DNA from: Myxococcales bacterium
Lineage (GTDB): Bacteria; Myxococcota_A; UBA9160; UBA4427
Direction: 5' to 3'
Assembly: GCA_012959865.1 (NCBI GenBank)
Contig: DUCH01000382.1
Coordinates: forward strand, 18,874-82,873
DNA length: 64,000 nt
A program made the translations under genes and the position numbers. The first letter of the stretch is position 1, and the number at the start of each line of letters is the position of its first letter. Below are positions 15,777 through 22,969 of this stretch, piece after piece. The notes beneath the pieces are model-generated. The model did not search any database and had not been told where the DNA came from. It worked only from the letters and a program-made list of their open reading frames with translations.

Positions 15777-16987
15777 CGATTGTCCTCGGTTTGATCCGCA
15801 AGGAAACGCGTCGTATAGGACGCAAAGGTTTCGCGGATCTCCTGCGATGTGAGGCCGAAGTCTTCCGGCTTGTACTCGTGGCGCGGTAATTTTTCTCGGG
15901 CATTGTCCCGTAGCCAGGCGCGCATGGCCTTGTCGGCTTCTGGGCTCGGGTCGATTCCGGCCCTTTCATAGATGTGCTGTACCTGGGCGACGGGCTCGGA
16001 TACGGCGTCGCGAAACGATACATCGATGAACGACCCTCGCCTCTCTTGGAGGCGGCTGCGTATGGCCATGGCCCGTTCGTTGGCCCAGGCCATGCGCTGG
16101 ATCCATTGCCGCCCGACGCGACCGGGATCCACGTCGTGGGCATGCATTCGCCATAGGGTGGTGTTGAGGCTCGCACCCGAAGGGATCGTGGCCTGGGGGT
16201 CCCGGTGCATGTGGATCACCACAGCATCATCGAAGCGGGCGAAGAGGTCTTCCAGGTAGCCCAGATGAGCCGGAGTTTTCAGGATCCATCGGCCGCGGCG
16301 TTCTCCGCGCTGCTTCTTCTGCCACTGAAGGAGCTGGAGCATGCGGTAGAGGTAGTCGTAGGCGGGCCGAAAATCCTGGCCGTCGAGCCAGGATCGGTAA
16401 TGGGGGAGGTCGCAGGAAGCCTCGGGAACATGCGAGAGGAAGGCATCCGCGAGAAACACGATTTCCTCTTCGGCCTGGCGTGCGTAGGAGGGGTGGATGG
16501 CAAAGAGCTCCGGGGCATGGAGGCGCGTCTGCTCAGACTCCTTTTCGGCCAGCGCGATCCGGGGATCGGGCGAGGCCGGCCAGGCGCCTGGCTTGGGCGC
16601 CGGGGCGCGGACTTCCCAGCCGAGCGCCGCGTAGTGGCGCGAATCGCTGGCGAGGAGGCGTTGCATGAGGGTTGTGCCGGACCGCATCATCCCGACTACC
16701 ACCAGCGGCGCTTCGATTCGCTCGTCTTCGATCTCGGGGTGTTTTTCGAACCAATATTGGGCCCTTAGTCGCGATATCAGGCTCCAGAGGGTCGATCGCC
16801 GCAGGAGCTGGGCGCCCAGGGGATGAAGCGGGCTCTGGCCCAGTGAAGCCAGAAGAACCCGCAAAGGTTCGCGAAACGCGTCGCTTCCGAACCGCGTGAG
16901 TCCTGCTCTCGCCTTGGCCTCGGCCAGGATCTCAGCTTCGTCGAATTGAGATGTTGAGGGGTTCATGCGGGCTCTTCTGTTGCGCAT
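15773..16987 (-). CDS. Sulfotransferase-family protein
   Basis: A 404-residue protein of the bacterial sulfotransferase family (Sulfotransfer_3 type). The 5'-phosphosulfate-binding loop appears as VVVGMMRSGTTLMQRLL with R102-S103-G104-T105-T106. Further conserved elements are ALGWEVRAPAP, the DQDFRPAYDY-like central region, WILKTPAHLGYLEDLFARF, then VIHMHRDPQATIPS with the 3'-phosphate-binding arginine and serine. These enzymes move sulfonate from PAPS to hydroxyl or amine groups of lipids and small metabolites. An in-frame ATG at 16966 is a possible later start. It heads the operon with DUF1214 and SDR genes. The acceptor substrate is unknown. Confidence 0.85.
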   Translation of the reverse strand: MRNRRARMNPSTSQFDEAEILAEAKARAGLTRFGSDAFREPLRVLLASLGQSPLHPLGAQLLRRSTLWSLISRLRAQYWFEKHPEIEDERIEAPLVVVGMMRSGTTLMQRLLASDSRHYAALGWEVRAPAPKPGAWPASPDPRIALAEKESEQTRLHAPELFAIHPSYARQAEEEIVFLADAFLSHVPEASCDLPHYRSWLDGQDFRPAYDYLYRMLQLLQWQKKQRGERRGRWILKTPAHLGYLEDLFARFDDAVVIHMHRDPQATIPSGASLNTTLWRMHAHDVDPGRVGRQWIQRMAWANERAMAIRSRLQERRGSFIDVSFRDAVSEPVAQVQHIYERAGIDPSPEADKAMRAWLRDNAREKLPRHEYKPEDFGLTSQEIRETFASYTTRFLADQTEDNR

Positions 16988-17014
16988 TGAGCAAGTTGGC
17001 AGTATTTCTCATTC

Positions 17015-17467
17015 ATGAGCAGTAGTGACCGCGCGATCGAGAACCTTCTCTACACGTATGCCGAGCGCATCGATTCGGGAGATCTTGAGGGTGTCGCGAG
17101 CCTGTTCGCCCACGGATGTATCAAACCAGGCCCCGACGCGGGGCCTGAAGCTGTGGCTCGGGGGAGAGATGCGGTTCTGAAGATGTATCAGGCCGCGACG
17201 CGTCTCTACCCGGACGGAACGCCGCGCACGCGGCACCTCACGACGAACGCCATTGTCGAGGTGGATGAGGGTGCGGACCGCGCTTCGGCGCGGAGCTACT
17301 TCACCGTGGTCCAGCAGACCGAGGTTCTTCCGCTGCAGCCGATCATTTCGGGTCGCTATCACGATACGTTCCACCGCATCCAGGGGGTCTGGTGGTTCGA
17401 TACGCGGATCATGCTCGTCGACCTGATGGGCAATTTGAAGCAGCATCTGCTCTATGAGCTTTCCTGA
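17015..17467 (+). CDS. SnoaL-like (NTF2-fold) protein
   Basis: A 150-residue protein with the cone-shaped NTF2-like fold signature: an N-terminal helix with NLLYTYAERIDSGDLEGVASLF, then RGRDAVLKMY, TRHLTTNAIVEV, and a closing strand SGRYHDTFHRIQGVWWFDTR. In this family such proteins are dehydratases, isomerases or cyclases, or simply small-molecule binders. The H in TRHLTTN and the Y near residue 21 are usual active-site positions in SnoaL_4 members. It diverges from the sulfotransferase with only 27 bases between the starts, so the promoters overlap. No obvious ribosome site precedes the ATG. Confidence 0.85.
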   Translation: MSSSDRAIENLLYTYAERIDSGDLEGVASLFAHGCIKPGPDAGPEAVARGRDAVLKMYQAATRLYPDGTPRTRHLTTNAIVEVDEGADRASARSYFTVVQQTEVLPLQPIISGRYHDTFHRIQGVWWFDTRIMLVDLMGNLKQHLLYELS

Positions 17468-17507
17468 AAGCTTTTAGGCTGCAAGGACCGTCCCGCAGGA
17501 AGCTTTC
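17457..17507. terminator. Candidate bidirectional terminator between convergent genes
   Basis: AGCTTT-CCTG-AAAGCT (17457-17472) forms a short hairpin followed by TTT, overlapping the stop codon of the SnoaL-like gene. A second arm AAGCTTTC at 17500-17507 pairs with GAAAGCTT at 17466-17473. The 48-base gap lies between convergent genes, where a terminator is expected. The T-run is short, so strength is doubtful. Confidence 0.4.
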
Positions 17508-17515
17508 ATCGGGTT

Positions 17516-18796
17516 TTAGCCGTTGGGGCCTCCGCCGCTCATGGCCTGGAGGATGTTGGCACGGCTTCCGAGGCTGTGTGCGATGCCCGAGAGAAGGGAA
17601 AAAACCCGGGCAACCAGCACGAAGTCGCTGGGGACCTCGGCCACCGGATCTTCGCGGATGGCTTCGAAGAGTTCGTCGGTCATGTCCTCGGTGAACTCGC
17701 CCTCGAAGGCGCCGGTATCGCTGCGCGCGACCATGCGCCGGGCAATGGCGACGAACGTGCTGGTGTCCCCGGTCTTGGATCGGAAGCCGAGTTCCGTGAA
17801 GGCGCGCACCATCGCCGACTCATTGAAGGTCATGAGGGAGAACATGAGTTCGAAGAGTCCGAGGCCGAATCCTTCGGGCAATTCCTTGGAAAGACCGAAG
17901 TCGAGGACGACGATTTCACCGCCTGGGGTGACGAAAAGATTCCCGGGGTGAGGGTCCGCGTGAAAGAAGCCCGCTGCCAGAATCATGCGGACATAGATGT
18001 ACATCAGGTTCTGGAGCACTTCTCCGGGAACCAGTCCGGCCTCCTGCATGGTCGCCTTTTCGGTGATTTTGATACCTCCCACCAACTCCATGGTGAGAAC
18101 CCGGCGTGTGCTCCACTCGCGGTAGATCTCGGGAATTTTGACATGGGGATCGTCGGAAAAAAGCGCCCGCACCCGGTCCGCGCAGTCGGCCTCACGGACA
18201 AAATCGAGTTCCATGGCCAGGTGCCGGGTCAACTCCACGAGAAGGGGTTGCAGGGGGAGTGGCTGGGGGTCGAAGAACTCGTAGACTCGGCAGACCCGGC
18301 GCATATTCGCCAAATCCGTCCGAATGATGCCTTCGATATCGGGGTACTGGACCTTGACCGCGACCTCACGGCCGTCGAGGAGTCGCGCACGGTGCACCTG
18401 GGCGAGGGACGCCGAAGCGAGGGGGGTCGGCTCGAAACTGGAGAACACCGCGTCAAGGGGCTTTCCGAACTCGGACTCCACGACACCGCGCACGATCTCG
18501 AAAGGCTTGGGGGGCACCGCATCGTGACATTGTTTCAGTTGTTCGATGAACTCTTTTGGAAAGATGTCCGAACGCGTGGCCACCGCCTGACACAGCTTGA
18601 TCATCACTCCGCGCAGATTCAAGGCCAGGCCCAGGATGCGACCGGCCGCGCGCTGATGCGTGGGCGAGAGTTCTTCATTCGTGATCTCGACGCCGCGAAG
18701 CCGTCGCCCCCAGCTGGGGATCTTGTACATCCCCCAGACCCAGGAAGCGGTCCAGCCCACCTTCAGACTTCGGCTGATTCTCGTACCGAGTTCCAT
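17516..18796 (-). CDS. UbiB/COQ8 (ABC1/AarF) atypical kinase-family protein
   Basis: A 426-residue protein of the ABC1 kinase-like family, whose members support ubiquinone biosynthesis or lipid handling. The family-defining KxGQ motif is altered to KLCQ (residues 67-70). The alanine-rich nucleotide loop ASASLAQVHRA (128-138) and the lysine in VAVKVQYP (148) are intact, as are FFHADPHPGNLF and VLDFGLSKELPEG, equivalent to the catalytic and metal-binding loops. No C-terminal membrane helix is evident, unlike E. coli UbiB. It starts 3 bases after the stop of the ferritin-like gene, so the two are almost certainly cotranscribed. The client pathway is unknown. Confidence 0.88.
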   Translation of the reverse strand: MELGTRISRSLKVGWTASWVWGMYKIPSWGRRLRGVEITNEELSPTHQRAAGRILGLALNLRGVMIKLCQAVATRSDIFPKEFIEQLKQCHDAVPPKPFEIVRGVVESEFGKPLDAVFSSFEPTPLASASLAQVHRARLLDGREVAVKVQYPDIEGIIRTDLANMRRVCRVYEFFDPQPLPLQPLLVELTRHLAMELDFVREADCADRVRALFSDDPHVKIPEIYREWSTRRVLTMELVGGIKITEKATMQEAGLVPGEVLQNLMYIYVRMILAAGFFHADPHPGNLFVTPGGEIVVLDFGLSKELPEGFGLGLFELMFSLMTFNESAMVRAFTELGFRSKTGDTSTFVAIARRMVARSDTGAFEGEFTEDMTDELFEAIREDPVAEVPSDFVLVARVFSLLSGIAHSLGSRANILQAMSGGGPNG

Positions 18797-18799
18797 CCT

Positions 18800-19861
18800 T
18801 CAGCCTGCGGCGCCGGTGGGTTCGAAGCCGGTCTTCGCAGACGCTGTCCAGGGCGATTCCAAGGCATCGAATTCGCCTCGTAGAGCCATCGGGTTGGCGG
18901 CGGTCTGCATGGCATGGGTGAGACCCTCGTTCAGATCCTCTCGTTGATCGCTGGGCCGATTTTTCGTCATCTGTGAGAGAACGCGATGCAAGAGCCCGTC
19001 CACGACAACTTTCCCCGCGATTTTCTTACCGTCCACCGTGTGGAGGGTTCGAGCGGAGACTTCGGAGAGCGCCGTGCGCAAGTAGTCGACATGGGGCTTC
19101 TCGTCCGCCTGGATATTGCGGACCATATCGCCGGCCACCTCGGGCGCGGCCGAGACGTCGGGATCCGAAAGCACGTCGATGCCCCACTGGAAGGTCCCCT
19201 CGGCGAAGACTTCGACGACTAGGACATTGGCCATGAATCCGAGCATCCGCTCGAGGTCTTCACCCATTTCCGGAAAAGCTGCCTTGGGGGGGCCACTTCG
19301 TCCGCGCCTTCCCATCAGGCGCATGAGCACGTCTCCGGGAATTTTGGGGTTCTCGAGCGCGGCGTCTCGAGCCGCCTCCCACATTTGCTTGTGGCCGCCC
19401 TCGTCCCGGTACCCCGATTCGTCCCGGGCATGGGCCTCGAAGAGTCCGCCGGAGAGATGGGCGAGCGCCGTTCCATCGATGGGCTCGACGAATAGACTCT
19501 GGAGATCCGGGACACGGACGTCCCGAATCATGGCCCCAAAGCCCTCGACGATGGAAATGACTGTCAGGGCCCGAACCAAGGGTTCGCGGACGCCGTTTCG
19601 AAGCAGGAGTTTGGCCTGGGCGACGTTGGGGTATTGGGGGGGCATGAGGTCGCGAGGAATTTCGATGAGCGGCGCGCCGTCCCGGGCGAGCTGGGCCTGC
19701 CAGGCCGCGATCGCCGGAACCCGGGCGAGGGTGCGTGGCGAACTGTAGGCGCCGTCTTTGTCAAAGCCGCCGTGGCAGCGGACGCCGTTCGCGATGAGGG
19801 GTTCCGCGATCGGGTGGTTGGAAAGGAGTTCTTCGGCGGAATAGATCGGTTGGTTTTGCAT
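18800..19861 (-). CDS. Uncharacterised protein, possible ferritin-like di-iron protein
   Basis: A 353-residue protein I do not recognise by name. The C-terminal two thirds look helical and carry the pattern expected of a ferritin-like di-iron carboxylate site: glutamates at about 106 and 142, E154-x-x-H157 (DEGGHKQMWE), glutamates at 217 and 221 in VEVFAEGTF, and E254-x-x-H257 (ADEKPHVDYL). The region between residues 180 and 200 is glycine/arginine-rich and probably a loop. There is no signal peptide. The UbiB-type kinase follows after 3 bases. Di-iron assignment is inferred from the ExxH pairs only; spacing between the first pair is unusual. Confidence 0.75.
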   Translation of the reverse strand: MQNQPIYSAEELLSNHPIAEPLIANGVRCHGGFDKDGAYSSPRTLARVPAIAAWQAQLARDGAPLIEIPRDLMPPQYPNVAQAKLLLRNGVREPLVRALTVISIVEGFGAMIRDVRVPDLQSLFVEPIDGTALAHLSGGLFEAHARDESGYRDEGGHKQMWEAARDAALENPKIPGDVLMRLMGRRGRSGPPKAAFPEMGEDLERMLGFMANVLVVEVFAEGTFQWGIDVLSDPDVSAAPEVAGDMVRNIQADEKPHVDYLRTALSEVSARTLHTVDGKKIAGKVVVDGLLHRVLSQMTKNRPSDQREDLNEGLTHAMQTAANPMALRGEFDALESPWTASAKTGFEPTGAAG

Positions 19862-19876
19862 GCGTTTCCCTTGGTC

Positions 19877-19898
19877 TCGTCAGCGTGGGTGCTGACGA
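19877..19898. promoter_or_regulatory. Perfect inverted repeat just upstream of the 19861 start
   Basis: TCGTCAGC and GCTGACGA (8 bases each, 6-base spacer) lie 16 bases upstream of the minus-strand ATG at 19861. They could form a leader hairpin over the ribosome-binding region, or be a dimeric regulator site. No T-run makes it a terminator. Confidence 0.4.
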
Positions 19899-20043
19899 AG
19901 CGAGCAGAGTAGCAACGCGCCGAGGCCATGTTGGGGTCCCCGCCGTTCCCAGGGGGATGTCTGCTCGCTGCCCACCATGGACCCCGGGCGCGTACTTGGA
20001 TCGGATGGCGGTTCAGCACCCGGTGGGGAAACAATGCGGATTT

Positions 20044-20070
20044 TTGACTTTACATCGCACCGGCAATAGT
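20044..20070 (+). promoter_or_regulatory. Weak candidate promoter of the PEP-CTERM gene
   Basis: TTGACT at 20044-20049 is followed after 15 bases by AATAGT at 20065-20070, about 42 bases before the start codon. The -35 is good, but the spacing is short and the -10 matches only four of six positions. Confidence 0.3.
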
Positions 20071-20112
20071 GAGAGACTGAGGTCTGAAGTTCTCGGGAAG
20101 GGAGTCAAAGTC

Positions 20113-20970
20113 GTGGCTATGCGTTCGAAATTTGCTCTGCTGCGGGTGGGTCTCCTTGCTTGGGGGACGTTGCTTGCTGGGGGGGCAGCGGAAGCCGGCC
20201 CGATCAACCTCAATTTGGACTTCACGGACGCGGATTACTTCTCTCCGTTGATCACCGGGGTGCACGGAGCCGGTGACCCGGGCACTTCCCCTTCTTGGGC
20301 CAACGATCCCGGTATCAACAACGATTACGGGGGCCCCACGCGGCTCCGCTTGACGAGCAATGGCGGCGGACAACGAGGCAACGCTTGGTACAACGGGGCG
20401 ACGGTTGAGGCCAATGCGGCTTGGAACGCCGAGTTCGACTTCCAGATCACCTATGAAGGGGGAGGCGGGGCGGACGGTCTCGCGTTTCATCTCCAGGAAA
20501 TCGGAACGACAGCCGACACGTTCATCCAGGGTCAGGGGCTCGGGGCCAACTTCCTGTCGGTGGTCATCGACACCTGGGATAACGGGGGCGAATGCGCCTT
20601 CGGACTTGATATCTACAACAACGGAGCCCAAGTGGGAAGTTGTTTCGACCTGTCGGGTATAGGTCCGGTGGCCAATAATATTTACACGGCAGTCATGACG
20701 TACGACGGACTCGGTGGTTTGGCGGTGAACGTCATCAACCAGGGGATTGTCCCTGGCGGTACTTCCGGTGAGACGGGTGTTCTCAACTACACGGTTGATC
20801 TCTCCGCGCTGAACACAGCCACTCTGGGATGGTCGGGTCAGACGGGGGGCGCAGCGGAAAACCATGACATCCTGGGCATGACGGGAACGTTTGTTCCCGA
20901 GCCCGGTACGGGGGTGTTGCTGGGGGCTGGCCTTGTTGGCCTGTCCTGGAGGCGCCGCCGGCGGGCTTGA
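20113..20970 (+). CDS. PEP-CTERM-sorted L-type lectin-like surface protein
   Basis: A 285-residue exported protein. The signal peptide (LLRVGLLAWGTLLAGGAAEA) is followed by a legume-lectin-like beta sandwich. Recognisable segments are NAAWNAEFDFQITYEGGGGA, DGLAFHLQE, FLSVVIDTWDN and TLGWSGQTGGAAENHDIL, characteristic of the L-type lectin domain. The C terminus is a textbook PEP-CTERM tripartite signal: VPEPGTG, a hydrophobic helix, and the basic tail RRRRR, which exosortase recognises for surface or exopolysaccharide-linked sorting. GTG 20113 is 8 bases after a GGGAG site; ATG 20119 is the alternative. No exosortase gene is in the window. The carbohydrate ligand is unknown. Confidence 0.9.
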   Translation: MAMRSKFALLRVGLLAWGTLLAGGAAEAGPINLNLDFTDADYFSPLITGVHGAGDPGTSPSWANDPGINNDYGGPTRLRLTSNGGGQRGNAWYNGATVEANAAWNAEFDFQITYEGGGGADGLAFHLQEIGTTADTFIQGQGLGANFLSVVIDTWDNGGECAFGLDIYNNGAQVGSCFDLSGIGPVANNIYTAVMTYDGLGGLAVNVINQGIVPGGTSGETGVLNYTVDLSALNTATLGWSGQTGGAAENHDILGMTGTFVPEPGTGVLLGAGLVGLSWRRRRRA

Positions 20971-20989
20971 AGCTGAAGCCGGGCGCGGA

Positions 20990-22969
20990 TCACTCGGCGA
21001 TTCCGGATTGCAGGGCGACAAAACGCCTGTAACTCCCGTTCGGAACCGTGAGTAGCCGGGCGTGGCTGCCTTGCTCTTGGATTCGCCCGTCTTCGAGAAA
21101 GAAAATTTCGTCGGCGGAGCGGATAGTCGATAGCCGATGGGCAATGACCACCACGATGCGATCTCGGCGCAGCGCGTGCAGAGTTTCGACGAAGCGGGCT
21201 TCGGTCTCGGGATCCAGCGCCGAAGTCGGTTCGTCGAGAATCAGAATTCGTGCGTCGCGTACCAGCGCCCGGGCCAGGGAGACTCGCTGTCGCTGGCCGA
21301 CGGACAATTTCCCTCCCGATCGGCCCAGCGGGGTGGCGTACCCCTGAGGAAGCCCCTCGATGAACTCGGCCGCTCCGGCGAGTCTCGCGGCTTCACGGAC
21401 CGCCGCGTCGGTCGCATCGGCTCGGCCCATGCGAATATTTTCTTCCACGGTTCCGTCGAAGAGAACCGTTTCCTGAAACACAAAAGCGATCTGATCCCGG
21501 AGTGACCGGAGAGAGACTCCAGATATATCGACTCCATCGACACGGACCTGTCCGCGCTTGGGCGACACGAAGCGCGGAAGCAGGTAAGCGAGGGTGGTTT
21601 TGCCGGCGCCTGCCGGCCCCACGAGAGCGATCATCTGCCCAATCTCGGCGCGCAGTTGCACTCCCGCGAGCACCGGGGCGCCATCCGGGTATCCGAAATC
21701 CACCCGATCGATCTCGATACTCTCGCGAATGGGCGCCAGAGCGGGCAGGTCCGGGTCGTCGGTCTCGCCCGGCATGTCCATGAGAAAAAATACGCGATGG
21801 AGCCCGGCGGCGGATGCCTGGACGCTGAACCAGAGCCCGCCCAACATTTGAGCCGACGCCACGATATGAAAGAAATACGTGATCAGAAGCCCGAAATCAC
21901 CCCGGCTCAGTTGCCCGGCGATGACGCCATCGATGGCGACGAAATACGCGTACCCCCCCACCGCAAGGGCCGGGATTCCTCCAATGAGAACGGCGTAGAT
22001 GCTCAAGCGAAAGACGTCGCGGTAGCGGCTGAACGAGTCCCAACTGTCGGCCTCGTAGCGCTCGCGTTGGCTGTCCTCGCCACCGAGGCTCTGCACCGCC
22101 AGAATATTGCTCATTCCCTCTTCGGCGGTCGAAGTCGCGGTTGCGCCGGCTTTTCGACTGCGTCCGCTCGTCCTCCGCACGGCCCCCGCCAAGGGAAGGG
22201 TGGCCACGAGGGCGATGGGAAGGAAAGCCAGGGCGGAGTAGACGAGGGCAGGGTGGTCTCCGTAGAGTGCCCCCAGAATGGTTACGGTCAGCAGGATATG
22301 GAGAGGTGCGGTGATGGGTGTGAGGAGAATTCGGTAGCAGGCGTTGGTGATGGCTGGGGTGTCGTACATGACGCGGAACACAGCATCGCCGATGCGCTCG
22401 TCATCGAAGGCCGTCATGGGAAGAGTCTGGACCCGCCTGAAGAGTTGAGTTCGGTAGTGGTGGTTGAGCGCTTGGGTGAGTCGCATGGTCCAGCGAAAAT
22501 CGAAGAGTCCGAGCAGCCCCCCGGTCAAGCTGAAACCCGAATTGGCTTCGTTCTCGGTTCGGCTCGCGGTGTCGTAGCCGCTGGCCAAATACCCCTCGGC
22601 GGTCTCGCCTTCGCTTCCCGACGTCCCAAAGGCGCCGATGACAAGAAAAAGCGTGGTCTGAAAGGCGATCACAACCAACAGCAGTTCGGTGGGCGAGTAG
22701 ATCGCCAAGGAGTCCATCAGGGGCGCGACCATCGAGGGGTAGGGACGGAGCGGAGCGTCTATGGGGTGGCCCTCTACGACGTTGTCGATGATGATCTTCA
22801 CGGGCCAGGGCAGCATGAGCATGGGGAGAAGGCTGATCAGCATCAGCCCTACCTTGACCGCGAACTGACGCTTAAAAGGGGCGATGAAACGAAGCGCACG
22901 GCCGATGACGCGGACGGTTTCCCAGTGGGTCAGATCTTCGCTTTCCTCCATCCGGCTTCGTCGACTCAT
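20990..22969 (-). CDS. ABC exporter subunit, fused membrane and ATPase domains (second gene of pair)
   Basis: A 659-residue half-transporter. Membrane domain spans about 30-360 with coupling-loop sequences such as DDERIGDAVFRVMYD. The ATPase domain has Walker A GPAGAGKT (about 450), Q-loop FVFQETVLFDGTVEENI, signature LSVGQRQR (about 555), Walker B LILDEPTSALD and H-loop IAHRLSTIR, so it should hydrolyse ATP. Start was set at ATG 22969, overlapping the upstream gene stop by four bases (ATGA); longer in-frame extension into the neighbour is not needed. Residues 115-158 are an extra glycine/serine/acidic segment between helix 2 and the first cytoplasmic loop, absent from its partner. The cargo is unknown. 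Confidence 0.93.
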   Translation of the reverse strand: MSRRSRMEESEDLTHWETVRVIGRALRFIAPFKRQFAVKVGLMLISLLPMLMLPWPVKIIIDNVVEGHPIDAPLRPYPSMVAPLMDSLAIYSPTELLLVVIAFQTTLFLVIGAFGTSGSEGETAEGYLASGYDTASRTENEANSGFSLTGGLLGLFDFRWTMRLTQALNHHYRTQLFRRVQTLPMTAFDDERIGDAVFRVMYDTPAITNACYRILLTPITAPLHILLTVTILGALYGDHPALVYSALAFLPIALVATLPLAGAVRRTSGRSRKAGATATSTAEEGMSNILAVQSLGGEDSQRERYEADSWDSFSRYRDVFRLSIYAVLIGGIPALAVGGYAYFVAIDGVIAGQLSRGDFGLLITYFFHIVASAQMLGGLWFSVQASAAGLHRVFFLMDMPGETDDPDLPALAPIRESIEIDRVDFGYPDGAPVLAGVQLRAEIGQMIALVGPAGAGKTTLAYLLPRFVSPKRGQVRVDGVDISGVSLRSLRDQIAFVFQETVLFDGTVEENIRMGRADATDAAVREAARLAGAAEFIEGLPQGYATPLGRSGGKLSVGQRQRVSLARALVRDARILILDEPTSALDPETEARFVETLHALRRDRIVVVIAHRLSTIRSADEIFFLEDGRIQEQGSHARLLTVPNGSYRRFVALQSGIAE

